Shown one piece after another: positions 36,901-48,670 of a DNA stretch of 64,000 nt. The translations under genes and the position numbers were made by a program. Below the pieces are notes generated by a model. It saw nothing but the letters and a program-made list of their open reading frames with translations, was not told the origin of the DNA and ran no database searches. The stretch comes from Pithys albifrons albifrons (taxonomy: Eukaryota > Chordata > Aves > Passeriformes > Thamnophilidae): positions 42,259,669-42,323,668 of the forward strand of contig NC_092462.1 in NCBI RefSeq assembly GCF_047495875.1. The letters are read 5' to 3'. Each line of letters opens with the position of its first letter. The first letter of the stretch is position 1.

Positions 36901-38616
36901 TAGAAGTGGAGAATCAGAGTTTAATAAACCTCAGAGCAGGACACTTACCCTGGTATCCTTTTTCTGAGAGGAGCCAGGACTTTGGGTAAAAAAATTCAAA
37001 ATAATATATCTGTGAGACAAGCCTTGGTCAATACAGAATATGCTGAAGACAAAAGCTTCTCCCAACTCTTGCATGCAAAGAGTTCATGCCAGAAGCACAA
37101 GGCAGAAACTGCTGTAACAACATGATCAGAGGGCTGCACAGATTAAACAGTGTGACATGCCTTGCAAACTGCCTTTATGGGCTGGTGGTCTGAACTTGGA
37201 AGAGGCCTTGGCAGTGGCAGCATTTTTACAATGCAAAGGAGGCAAGTACCATTCCTCAAATGTACCAAAAATGTTATGGGAACATAACCTGTAGCTGACA
37301 ATATGAGTTAATATGCTCAAATCTGAAGTTACTGTGCCCTACTATCTGCAGAGAAATTATTTCAGGATTGGGCAGGAATGCCCAATAAAAGACAGCAGAT
37401 ATAAACTGTCAGCAGGAAAACAGACACCTAAGTAGAGATAATCAAGGAGAGGGACCCCAACATGGGACTTAAATTACAAAGACAACAGTAAAAACTGGTC
37501 TCCTCCTCTTCAGCTGTGACCCCCATTATTCAAGAACAAGGACCTACTCAAATTCACAGGGCAGCTAACCAGGGAATGGATATAGCAATATTTATTTACT
37601 CAGCCACAGCATGTGAGAGTCACTAATGCAGGAAGTTCCTGAGAAACAAGATTTGTGGCTGAAATTTAAAGGGCTCCTGATAATTTTATAGTTGTGAGCA
37701 TTTCTAGCTTTGAAAGCTGAAACAAAAGGCAGCAATTTCAATTGCCATTCTAAGGTCTAAAAATGAGCCACCTAAGTTCCTATGTTTCTGCAGTCAGTTT
37801 TGTGCATTTACATCCATTCTCATAATAAAGTAGCCTCTGCAGCCAAAACAGCTTCATGGTTTTCAGTGTGGTAAATTACTCTCCTGCATACCACAAAACA
37901 TATGCAACATTTCCAGGTTTTATTACTATTCAGAGTCTCAAATACACTCCTTGGTTTTACTGAACCAATTAAAAAAAATTCAAATTGGGCACTGACATTT
38001 TGGAGCTCACACCTGCGCTCTCAGAGAGTCTACAGTGCTAAGTAAGAGCTAAGGTTTGGGTCTGGCACAGTAAAAATCACTCCATTTTCTCCCAGGAAGA
38101 GAAGTATCAAAGAAGTCATACAAGTCCGAAACATGAGATCGTTGCTTCGACCCAGAGTTTAACTCAGTATATAGTCTTCCACCTGAAGAAACCTTGTATT
38201 CACGTCCCTCTGATGCTACTTGGTGAACAATGTGTTCGCAGCATGAAAAAAAAAGAACACCTATCAGAGTCTCCAGAAACGCTCACTCCAACAACAAAGA
38301 GTTGGAAAATGCTTTCAAAGGAGCCACAAATCCACCAGACCAAAGCAAGATGCCTCAGATTTGGCAGCCGAGGCTGGAGGAACAGGTTCAGCAGGAAGCA
38401 TTCAGCTCTGCCCTTCCTCCCAACGTCACCCGTCACCCGTTTGAAACCCAGGAATGGGCTGATTTACCTATTCAGACCTCAACCACTGCTATAAGTTCCT
38501 CTTCAGTGCATGCATGCACCCCCCATTACCTTGTTTAGCCATTTCAGCCCTGGTATTCTGTTAGAGTTGATTTGCTCTTCCAGCCAGGGCCGCATCCGCA
38601 TCCTTTCGACAGGCAT
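18638..38616 (-). CDS. IRF2: Interferon regulatory factor 2 (IRF2), eight coding exons
   Basis: The joined exons 38616-38530, 33346-33247, 32637-32461, 30047-30001, 28340-28229, 26234-26076, 20356-20310 and 18949-18638 give 1041 nt, or 346 residues plus stop; human IRF2 has 349. All introns begin GT and end AG and the phases agree. IRF2 is a nuclear transcription factor that binds GAAANNGAAA elements and mainly antagonises IRF1 at interferon-response promoters. The DNA-binding domain (1-113) has all five signature tryptophans (11, 26, 38, 46, 58) and the recognition-helix segment FRCAMNSL (81-88). Lys75 and Lys78, acetylated in mammals, are present. Three sumoylation-type motifs are visible: IKQE (Lys137), IKNE (Lys164) and IKEE (Lys289). 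The C-terminal region with VIKKTSD and VKSC matches the repressor end of IRF2. No frameshift or premature stop was seen. Confidence 0.97.
18950..20309 (-). other. IRF2: IRF2 intron 8
   Basis: Spliced GTAAGT...TTTTCTAG. No repeat or nested gene recognised. Confidence 0.85.
20310..20356 (-). CDS. IRF2: IRF2 coding exon 8 (residues 228-243)
   Basis: A 47-nt exon between TTTGACAG and donor GTAAGT. It encodes the acidic segment [16 protein letters not shown], matching the corresponding human segment almost exactly. Confidence 0.95.
20799..21419 (+). mobile_element. Solo LTR (ERVL-type, 621 bp) with 5-bp target duplication
   Basis: The block begins TGTTATGGGTTC and ends AACCAAGACA, and is flanked on both sides by TTCAT (20794-20798 and 21420-21424), a perfect 5-bp target duplication. 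A TATA-like AGTATAAATG lies near 21291 on the plus strand, supporting plus orientation, which is opposite to IRF2. It shows no similarity by eye to the LTR family at 2896 and 53523, so it is a different ERV family. It sits inside IRF2 intron 7. Confidence 0.82.
23467..24460 (-). mobile_element. CR1 LINE copy, minus orientation, in IRF2 intron 7
   Basis: The plus strand opens with ATTTAGGCTGGAACGGACCT, the reverse complement of a CR1 tail, and continues with GGCTGAACAAGCCTCAGTCC and the later GTACTCCACTTCTTACTGGCC motif of the CR1 3' region. About 1 kb is recognisable but mutated and frame-broken. It is older than the CR1 copies at 8728 and 56425. Confidence 0.85.
26076..26234 (-). CDS. IRF2: IRF2 coding exon 7 (residues 175-228)
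   Basis: 159 nt between AGTTGTAG and donor GTAAGC. It encodes [19 protein letters not shown] and [12 protein letters not shown], a strongly conserved IRF2 middle segment. The start of the exon ([11 protein letters not shown]) is where it departs most from the human protein as I recall it. Confidence 0.96.
26235..28228 (-). other. IRF2: IRF2 intron 6
   Basis: Spliced GTAAGT...AGTTGTAG. No repeat or nested gene recognised. Confidence 0.85.
28229..28340 (-). CDS. IRF2: IRF2 coding exon 6 (residues 138-175)
   Basis: 112 nt between TATTCTAG and donor GTAAGT. It encodes [15 protein letters not shown] and [12 protein letters not shown]. The QEPVES and [10 protein letters not shown] phrases are diagnostic of IRF2. 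Confidence 0.96.
28341..30000 (-). other. IRF2: IRF2 intron 5
   Basis: Spliced GTAAAA...TATTCTAG. No repeat or nested gene recognised. Confidence 0.85.
30001..30047 (-). CDS. IRF2: IRF2 coding exon 5 (residues 122-137)
   Basis: A 47-nt microexon between TTGTTGCAG and donor GTAAAA. It encodes a basic linker, [15 protein letters not shown], that ends at the Lys137 sumoylation-type site. Phases match exons 4 and 6. Confidence 0.95.
30048..32460 (-). other. IRF2: IRF2 intron 4
   Basis: Spliced GTAAGT...TTGTTGCAG. No repeat or nested gene recognised. Confidence 0.85.
32461..32637 (-). CDS. IRF2: IRF2 coding exon 4 (residues 63-122)
   Basis: 177 nt between TTCCTTAG and donor GTAAGT. It encodes [16 protein letters not shown], the recognition helix [12 protein letters not shown] and [19 protein letters not shown], completing the DNA-binding domain. 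It ends in phase 1. Confidence 0.97.
32638..33246 (-). other. IRF2: IRF2 intron 3
   Basis: The shortest intron (609 bp), spliced GTATTG...TTCCTTAG. Nothing else recognised in it. Confidence 0.85.
33247..33346 (-). CDS. IRF2: IRF2 coding exon 3 (residues 30-63)
   Basis: 100 nt between TTCCAG and donor GTATTG. It encodes [15 protein letters not shown] through NWAIHTG, with Trp38, Trp46 and Trp58 of the winged-helix domain. It ends in phase 1, one base into Gly63. Confidence 0.97.
33347..38529 (-). other. IRF2: IRF2 intron 2
   Basis: Spliced GTAATG...TTCCAG. It contains a possible ancient CR1-tail fragment at 34175-34215 and otherwise unremarkable A/T-rich sequence. Confidence 0.85.
34175..34215 (+). 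repeat. Possible ancient CR1 3'-tail fragment
   Basis: ACACAGGATACTGGGCCAAATGG followed by GGGTCAGATG resembles the old amniote CR1 tail phrase GGATACTGGGCTAGATGG..GTCTGACCC. Short and diverged. Confidence 0.4.
38530..38616 (-). CDS. IRF2: IRF2 coding exon 2 (start codon, residues 1-29)
   Basis: It starts at ATG 38616-38614 and encodes [15 protein letters not shown] onward to LNK, followed by donor GTAATG. It carries Trp11 and Trp26 of the DNA-binding domain. The strong pyrimidine tract and CTGCAG before the ATG put the acceptor at 38638, leaving 21 nt of 5' UTR in this exon. A CCCAG 11 nt closer is an alternative acceptor. Confidence 0.97.
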
Positions 38617-41600
38617 TGTCACCCACCTGGGAAGGAGCTGCAGGGAAAAAGGGACAAGGTTACATATTTTCCAGACTGAATTCCCAGGCAGCTCCCCCAC
38701 CTCTGCACAGTACAGACATATTAAAGTTTTGCAAGCATTGAACAATTGTAAATATAATAATGATTTTAAATCTGTGTGCGAGCCTCCCCTAAGAGCAACA
38801 TAAAATCTTTATGGCAGAAAACACTCTTCTGGTACACCTGGATCAGGAAAACCTTCACCTGAGTAAGACACATGATATTGGCAAAAGCTTGGCTGATACA
38901 GGCAGGATACCAGAGGTTACAAAGAATGCCTCTTTTTGGCACGCAGACCTGCAATTTGCACAAGACCTTTTTCTGCAAATCACAAATATGTAAAGAAAAA
39001 AATCCACATGCTGGAGGCATTACTGTACTAGCTAAAATGCATCTGCTAAGAAAAGTGCTTTCAAATGTCTGTTTCTGTCCCATAAACTGGACTAAAATCA
39101 TGAAAAATGCATTTCAGGTCACAGCAATTTATCAGATTGCTTCAGTTGTGGCTGAGTAGTTTGGGCCACTCCCGCCAGCTTTCTTGGATCAACCCAGTCA
39201 CTAATTTTTTTAGCTGTTATTTTACATTTCAGTGCTGCTCAGCTAGGAAGTGAGTGCTTCACAGCCCACTCAGCTGCATCACGCCACCTTATGTTATTCA
39301 GTTAAGACTCCAATTGACTTCTTTTTTTCCTGTTTCTCACACACATGACCTTGATGCCACTTCCCTGTTTAGAGCTGTAAATTATTGACATAGGAGTCCA
39401 AAGTATTGAACCTGAGGCAGAAATTTTAAAAACATTAACCTATCTCAGGCACAACTCTGTAAGGGCCAACTGGCACTAGATGCATATTACAGCACTGCAT
39501 TAAATGCCTGTTAAGCAGCCTGCAATCCATCATTTCCATGTTCAAGTACTTGCATTTAGGCTGCTGCTTCTCCTTGCCCCCTCTGCACCGGTCTCAGCTC
39601 CTTCCTCTCTCCTCTGTTCTTCACATCTGTGTTCTCTGCATCATTCTTAACTTCTCTGCTCCACAATTCTTGTCACCTTTGATCTTAAAATAAAAATAAA
39701 GAAGAGAAAAAAAATTGAAAGCACCCAACAATGTCACAAATGGGTTTGTTCTCACTTCCTATGGAAGCACAGGCATCAGACAGACTAACAATTAGGCAGT
39801 ACCAAGCCCACACCCAGTGCAAGAGGAAGAAAAACGTTCAAAGTTTCCTCTCATTGCTCTGAGGACATGTATTTCCTGAAACTAACAAGGAATTAAAACC
39901 TGAGTGCAACAATAAGGCTCTTTGATATGTTCAGAGAATTTACCAGCAGCCATGCTTACACTAATCTCTTAGCAATGGTATCGGCATTTTGTTTACTGCT
40001 GTGCGGAGGGGTCACTCACACTTCAGTTGCCATCTGTTGCAGTAACTACAAATCTCTAAGATAGCTCAGAAAATGGTTGCAACTGCTCATCCGCCTTTCA
40101 GGAGCGCATCAGACATACAAGAACAGCAAACCCCAGAACCCAACAGTGGCCGAGCCCCTGTGCAAATCCCCTCTTTGTGCAAGAGAGAGGCTGTTTTCTG
40201 GACGAAGGTGACATGGGTACAGCTTTCTCAGCCCGCAGGTTGGTGGCAAACAGCCAGCAGTGCAGGCCCCTGCCCTTGGCACCAGCCATCCTCATCCAGG
40301 TTGCAGAAGGTGAATAGGAGATTTGCACCACCTTCCCTCACTGCTCTTTGTGTCAAAGCTGAAAAATCCAAGTGGAAATGTACTAAAAACATGAACAAAT
40401 TTTTATTTGTCTGATAAGAAAGAAACAAGCATCTGCAACAGATACATTTCTTTGTAAGGTATCTTTAAGTATGCATATACTTTGAGACAATTCCTGGAAA
40501 CACTGCATCAGATTCAACACTCAATATATGAGTGTTCCCATTTAGCAGTCAGACTTGTCTTCTGGGTAACACAAATTTCAAGCCCATCTGAATAAACAAA
40601 TTAGACAGAAGGCAGAAAAGTCATCTTGAAAGCAGCAGCAACGAATCCCACTTGGGACAGGCAACATGGGAGAAACAGAAGCTGCCTTTGTGCAAAAGCA
40701 ACACATTTCAGGAAATGAGAAAACTGCCAACAACTGCTACTGCAAGGAAGCTGGTCTTGCCCAAAATGGCACAACTGAGCCAGTCTGTCTCTTCCCTCCC
40801 ACATCTCTGGGGGCTTCTCCAGCTGCTCCCCTGCAGATGCTGCAGTGTGGTGCTCATCTCCTTTTCGGCACCCTGGGACTCCTCTGGGATTAGCACCTGC
40901 AGCTGTCAGCACACACCTTCACTCACATCCATCACCCATGCCAAGGCAAAGTAATCCAAGGTAATCAGAAGAAAAATTTGGCTTCTGAGAAGGGAGGAGT
41001 GGCTTCCAAGACCTATTTATCTGAAAATAAATTCAAACCCAGCTAAAAATAACCCCATAATCATGTCCAATTGGGCAGAACAGTGGGCATTTTCTGGGGC
41101 TATGTCTCTCACAGAGGGGCAAGTACATTATGCTTCTGCTCACCAAAACACCCCTTCTTGTGCTCCTCTAAGAGTACATGCTGCCCAAAATAAAGCTGGA
41201 CGTCTTCAGAGGACACCCCCAGATCTGTCTGCCTCAGGACAGTGCTGAACACAACAGTGCTAAAATATATTGGGGCTTTTTGCAGTTGCACATCAACATT
41301 GTTTTGATGAAAATATCAAGTCAGCTCTACCAAGTAATTGCCTGTGGGAAATGAAGCTGCCACATCTCCCCTCCAGACCTGACAAATGCATGATTTATTT
41401 GTACAAAAAGAAACATCAACTTCTGCAGTTCCTTAAAAGTAGCTTCTGTCTGTCCATAACTGGGGTCAATAGGTGCACTTCAATGTCTACTCCAATCGCT
41501 CCAGGTCGTTAAACCTGAAGTCCATCCCTCAGTGAGTACAGAATCAATCACCTGACATTAAGAACCATTCTAGTTTGAGAAGCCTTTTGTAATTCTCCAA

Positions 41601-44600
41601 AACAGGCAGCAAAGTTCCAGTGGCCATCACCTAACACCAAGCCAGTTTCACCATTCATCAGAATACATTAGTTGTAAAGGAAACCTACAAAGCCAGAAAC
41701 TAAGGTAAGCCATACAAAACAGCACACATGCCAAGTTCCTTACTCCAGCCTCTCTCCAGTGTTTACCCAGCTGAAAGAAAAAAGCAGAAACAGTCTATCC
41801 TTTTAAGGAGAACGAAACACCAATATTTATGATTTGGAGCAGGCTGTAAAACCACAAGCACCTATGCACCTATCTCCCATTCTTGGTCAACCTTAATGCT
41901 GCACTTCCCCTGCACATTTACACCTAGAAGCCATGTGCAGCTGTCTGTACTTTTTGTACCATGGGGCAATTGGATTTCAAACAGTATTTTCAGAGCTGCC
42001 AAGGCATCCAGTCCCCACTGGCTTCACCACCACCATGATGTCCTGAGCTGCGGATACCCATCCACTGGCCTACGCAAACCTCTCCAGAAACCTCATTATC
42101 TTTGCCCGCCTGAACCTTCACACTCAGGTTAATCAGGAGAAAAACGGCTTAATGCCTGCCATGGGTCACTTGACACCATCTTCCTCCACCTTGGAGAGAC
42201 CACAGATTTGGGTGGCCGGGGAGAGGAGCAGAGTCAGCTGGGGCTGCAGTGGCAAAGAACCACCTCACACTCCACCACCCTTCAGTGCCATCCCAATTTT
42301 GTTGCATGCTACTGTTTGCATAGGCAGCTTACTGAACAAGACCAGAAACTTAGCAGGCTTACAAGCAACACTTCTTTCTGTAGAGTCTTTTTCATCCATT
42401 TGAACCTGGACCATAGCTCTCATCCTGCTCAAAGACATAAGTGACAGCAAAACCTACAGAGGAAACACTCCAGTGTGGGAAGGAGCAGCTGGAGTGGCCA
42501 GGGAGAACCCCTTAATCCAAAACCACTAATGAAGCTCCTGTGCTTTTAGACCACAGCTTCAAACTTGAACAGTACCCAAATCCAGCATCTCTTTGGGGAA
42601 AACATGGGAAAATGCTTAATACTCCCTGAGACCCACCACTGGAGTCAAACTTTCTGGCATTATGTTAGAAATAATTCCTGCTTGTTTTTGTTTCTGGTTT
42701 ATTACTGTCCCATTGTGGGGGAAGCGAAGAATAATCACCAAGAAACACAGTCAACTGCACATGGGACCTGGGAAAGCATTTTTAAGCTCTATATGAAAAG
42801 AGAAGCTCACTTAGACATTGGATGTCAGGCTACCTGCTGGGAAATCATTTTATGAATGCTTGGCATTTTTAGTAAGACAGCCAATCTTCAAGAACCACTG
42901 TTTCTATGCATGCCTCTTAAAAACGTGTTAAGACTGTTAGCTCCATGAATTTCCTTTTTCTCAGTCCATTTTTATCACCCGCCTCATTCTTAGAGGGGGC
43001 CATAGTTGGGGACATTTGTCTTTTCAGTGATAGGAGCTTATACATATTGATGGACATTAAGACATCAATAAAATTATTTCCAAACAAGCGCTGAGCGTGC
43101 AAGATACCAACCCCAATGCAACTGTCTGGAGGGGTAAACCACTGGGAGCCTGGGATGAGACACTCCCATGTGACAGGCATGGCCCACGATGTGCTGATTT
43201 GTGTGGTTTATGGAGGGATTATTTTGACCTTCTTCAAAGCTTTATTCACTGCACTATTTGTGCTAGTCCTGTGGCCAGTTCACCCTATTTTTTGCAACTA
43301 GACACTTCCAAAACACGGTGGAGGCTACCCCGTAACAAGCTATAAGCTGTCCTAATCCTGCAGGTGTGACATGGAGGACAAGTGCCATGGAACACAGAGG
43401 TCACAGGATCAGCTGGAGCTGGTGCCAGCACGGCCAAGTTAGGAATACAGAGCAGGTCAGTCAATAACAGTGCTTCTGCTACTGCACGCTGCGTTTGAAA
43501 ATGAGCTTTCTACCAGGAAATCACACCAGCAGCCTGGGGTGAACCAGGCAAGCTGGCTTTTTGAGATACACACAACTGAAAGAAGAGTCCTAATGACGTA
43601 AGGATGAGAAGCACATTTTTAGGAGTAGTCATACTTAAGGGCATTGAGCAGATAGCTGTCACCACAGAATTCCTAAAGACACAGTAACCATGCTGAAATT
43701 CAGCTATATACACATTCTTCGCAGGGTGTACTTTTCTAAGATTTTTTATGCAATACTCTTGAGAAGGAAACTCGCAGCACTCAATTTTTACAGGCATAGC
43801 AGAAAATATTATTTTCAAGAGCTATTCATCTTTAAAGAGAGAGTAGAAAAACATGTGATGGTTGCAATCTGTATATACATATAAGTATTTTCACTCCATA
43901 ATGTTTAATAAAGAGCTTGTAGTCCCCCCCAACTCTATGCTAAACCGTTTTAGTAAAGCTGATTTTTATCCCCTGACAGAGATAACAATCCTTCCATATA
44001 GAAAGTGTAACCTTTGAGAATTAAGAGCTCTTCGCTAGAATTGCAGCAGCTGTAGACAGAAAGTGAAAGCAATGGCATGGCAGGCATTACATCTGAGCAG
44101 TACAAGATGTTCTCTTCCCTTCAGTTTCACTCTGACAGCATCTGGCTAACTGAAAAAGCATAACGTTATCTCAAAACCACAAGCTACTCTATGCCTGTGG
44201 ATATTTATTAAAAAATATATTTCTATGGAACTAAAAAAAAATCTGGAAAAGCAATTCTTCTTTCCCCATCACAAAATACCCAGTTACAAGATTTGTCAGT
44301 ACATGGAAATTTTATTAATGGTTCTGAGAATGTAGGGTGAGATAAGAATGTTGGAGATACATTTGTGAAGTAGGTCACAGCCTTTCCCCAAAGCTGTGAA
44401 AAAACATCCATTCCCTAGAGGATATGTGCAGAACATTGCATGGTATCTATGTCTCTTTGCTCTGCAAACACAGAACAATATTTTTTTTAAGTTATCTTGT
44501 ACTTCTGCATTGCTGATAATCTTTTAAACTATTGCTTTTGTTTGTTAACACTGCTGCAGTTCAGAAAAGCATCAATCATCCTGTGTGACCAAAGAGATAT

Positions 44601-47600
44601 GCTGAAATGAGACCATACGCTAATTTTAGGATTCGTGGAACTGGGTTCTGTATTTGTGCCTGTGCCAAGACTGTTCTAGGATACAAGGAAACATGATCTT
44701 TTTTTAAAGAACAGTACTTGGAGCAAAATTCTGCCCTTTGGTCACAGACTGGGCTCTGCCTTTATGAGGGATTCTACAGATTCCACCACTTTTCTCAGCT
44801 ATTCTGTTGTGCATGCCCCTTTCAAAGGTTTAACCCTATGCACTCTGAACAAAGTCCTGATTAGAAGTCAAACTCAGAGGGATAGAGCCTTCTCCCACAT
44901 AAGAAAACCTCTTAGGCTCATCTGCTTAGAAATAGTTTAGAAATGTGAGACTGACACTGAAACAAGGACAACACAAGTCCACTTTACTCAGCTGCTTCAA
45001 ATCCAGACATCTGAAATCTTCCTGCCCACAAGCTGCAGGGATACAAGACCTCTGCCTGGTGCATTTCCCATCTGCCATGAAGCAGAGGAGAATCTGATCA
45101 CTAATGTTACAGAAACAGAATTAACATACCTCCTTTCTTATAATGCTACACTATGGAAATATCCATCTTTTTTAACAAAGAACAAAACACATGATTAAAG
45201 AGTAGTAAATGAGGAAAAGCAGGCATTGCTGTTCTCAGAGGTGCAAGGTTTACAGGTTCAAAATAAAATCCTGAAGCTCTTGGCTTAGAAAACAGATACG
45301 AAGCAGGAAGAAAGCAAAACCTACCCTCTCTGGTCTTTTAATTGCATACAAGGGTGCCTCTTTTGTTCCCTCCCATTATTCTGTAAGTGATGCTCTGCTG
45401 AACCAGCAGGGATGGGGGAAACATCACTGGCACATTTGCTTCTCACTAAGCACCTCTTGTCTTGTGGTCCTTTAAAGTATATGCCATGATCGACGTTCCA
45501 CAGAACCAGCTTCTATGTTGGCTCTAACACTTGATCCACTCTGCAGCAATTGCAGTATTTTTCCTGCTCTTTCCTAAACATTTGGTGGCAGCAGAAAAGA
45601 CATCATGAGAATGCTAAATCCTTCCTACCCATCACCAAGAAGAATAATTCACTGCAGCCAGGAAAGGGGGTATCTTATTTGCTCAGGTGCCTGCAGCAAA
45701 AAGGAAACTCCATCAAGACTTGCCAGAAAGCAAAGAATTGGAAGCAGGCAGGGTAGGAGGGCACAGGTCCTGGGCAGACTGGTCTAAGGCATGACCTGGC
45801 CATTAGGAAGAACCTGTACATGCAATCAATGAGCAGTACTTCAGCTGCTTCTTATGTTCCCACATCAAATGTGGCAGGGCTACAATAGGACCATGGCTGT
45901 GAAGAGGAAAGCTCTGTGGGGTGGTGAAAAGCCTGGGAAACCAGGTTGCCACATCACAGCTTCAATCCCTACCCAACCTTTCAAGGCCCTGCAAAGCAGG
46001 GGTCAGGTTGTGTCCACCTCAGTTCAAGGCAGATGGAGATGGAGGCCAACATTCAGCATGCCTTCCTCTCATGCTCCTCTATCCAAGTAAGATACACAAA
46101 GAAGGAAGTAAGAAAAGCCTTTGCATCCTCAAGGGACAGAGGGCAAAAAACAACCAAGGTGACTTGCCCTGAAGAAAAAACCAAACAAAATCCCCAACAA
46201 AACAAAGGCAGAAAATACCTCAAACATGTATTGAAATCAGCATTACAGACTGCATGATAAGCATGCCCAGGAAAACATACAATGGGAACTCATACTGTAC
46301 GTAGAGTGTGTTTCATCAGCCCTACAGTATTTCTGTTCCACCCAAAGGGTGTTAACATTCCCTGGCTGGGATTCAGACATCACACATCAAAACAGGCTCT
46401 TTCCTTTGGTTTCCATACAAAGCTTATTCTCCCTCAGCAGCAAGACATGAGTTGCTATTTTGCAGTGATCTCAGGCATTATTAAAGGCAGCCCTTGGATT
46501 TGTAGACTAGAAGTGCACTGAGTAAAAGCCATCTTATACAATAGACCCAGAAGGATGGGGGTTTTTGCTTCTGGACTTAGCCATAATGAAACAATGCTTC
46601 AACCTCCCAGTACCAACAATGACATTTCCCTTGCACTAGCTCCTATGTTGGACACTGTCATAACACTTGAACAGCATGGTGTCAGTGGCTGAGCCCATTC
46701 ACTTCTAGAGCATTGCAGCAACTTACCTCAGCTGGGAACTTGGCCCAAGCTTCTAACAGATTGTTAAAGATCATCCCCGCAGTATCCTTGCCATGATGAT
46801 CATCTGCACACACTCCAATGTCTGCAAGTCTGGTGACAATACAAAGTGATTGCTTTATATTCAGCTTTAAAAGAATACTTTGTTTCCCAGGGCTTTCTTT
46901 CATTTGTTTCCCAGGTCTTTCAGGAAGTGAAGACTGGAGATGCCAGATTCTGGTGCCATTAGGATGCCAACACATCTGTGCAAGTGGTAACAGCATGTGA
47001 CTACAGAAGACTCTTCTCCTGACACCTCCTCCATGAGTCTTGCAAGCAACCATAACTCAATTATTAGTAATCAGTCCAATACCTAATTCATTTCCTTCCT
47101 AAACTCTGTGTTACATCTGATGACTGACCACAATTTGTCCCCAGTATCTGGGAAATCTAACTATTTTTCTCCCAAAAGCTGCCTAGAAGAGAGGTAGTGA
47201 CTTTTCAGTAGCAGAGCTGTACCTCACTCAGACAAGTCTGGGATGGGCTTGTTTACAAGAAATCTGCTGGCATGGTTGTCAAGGAGTAATTAATTCCTTG
47301 CACTGGGGAGCAATTATCCCCCAAATAATCAAATTTATTCCTGAATTAAGTGCTTACACATGAATCCACTTCTGAATAACCTCACTGCTGCTGCTTAGCT
47401 GTGTCAGTTGGAATCCACTGAAGCCAAACTCCATGTGTTCTTTAAAGCTGCCAGGAAAACTCAGCATTTGACACCTGAGTCATAAAAACATTTTCAAGCC
47501 TGGTGAAAACTAGAAGGCTATTAAGGCTCAAACAAATATCAAGAATCACTTCACTGATGCAACTCAACAGCTTGGTTCTGTTAGACCACTGCACTCTTAT

Positions 47601-48595
47601 AAGATCCGTGACTAGGTTTACAGGAAGACACCCCTAAAACTTTTAACAAGCACGTTTTCTACATGGGTCCCTCTGAAAGCAGTGGAAAATCACACATACA
47701 AGTACCCGCAAGATCAGTGTCATAAAATGTAAAAGCACTTTTGAAAGCCTGGGCAGTCTTCATCTCCGTGTCCTGCCTAGAATTCCCCTGCCTAAGTACA
47801 GGGTAAATGCTTTATAGGGTAAGTACTTTATAGGGTGCTATACATTAGAAAAACAGCCATCGTAAAATAAAAGTGCTTAATCTCAGTGTTCCCACACTGA
47901 TGGCTTGTGAGGCTCAGGCAGGATGGCAAAAAGACAATGACATTTTAGAAGCACTCAGAGAGGCAGAAAAAATTATTCCAGACAGCAAACACTAAGAAAT
48001 GCATTCAAGGAGGAGTTTTCACATTCACTGGCCATGACCTGCACCTGATGTAATCCACCTTGCTCAGATTGAGATTGTTTCTCACAGCTACCTTTGTTTG
48101 TGTAACATACTGTTCTGCAACACACAGCAAAAACTATTTGCACACTATGCTAAAGTGCGATTTAATATTTGCTTAAAGCTTTCATTTTATTGTCTGGGCA
48201 AGGGCAGTTTCTACCACCGAAGTTAATAACTAACCCACACCTACACCTTTGCTATCCAAATTTCTAATCGTGAGCACAGCACCCAGATCCTAGAGCAGAA
48301 GACATAAACTACCCCTGCCCAACCTCACAGGGAGCAGCAAATTCAGCCCTTTCATAAAAGCAGTTTCTCCTTAACTTCCAAGAAAAGGTATTAAAGAAAA
48401 GTATACGCTATTTCGGATTTGTAAAAAACACTCTCACGCTTACTTAGACACTTTCTTTACAGACAGATCAGAGCAGGCACAGACTTGGGGGCTGAGATCC
48501 TCTGAATCACCCACATGGCGAGCTGGAAACATGTCTGTCACGTGAACATATTTACGGTTACAAAAATAGCACCATGAAAGCAGCAGATGTGTTGA

Positions 48596-48670
48596 ACACA
48601 AAAAGTAAATTGAATTAGTTATTACAGAGATACACACAAAAAGTAAATTGAATTAGTTATTACAGAGATA
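48596..48670. repeat. Two-copy 37-bp tandem duplication
   Basis: The segment ACACAAAAAGTAAATTGAAT... ending TTACAGAGATA occurs twice (48596-48632 and 48634-48670) with no mismatch and one extra base between. Identity implies a recent duplication or an assembly slip. Confidence 0.93.
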
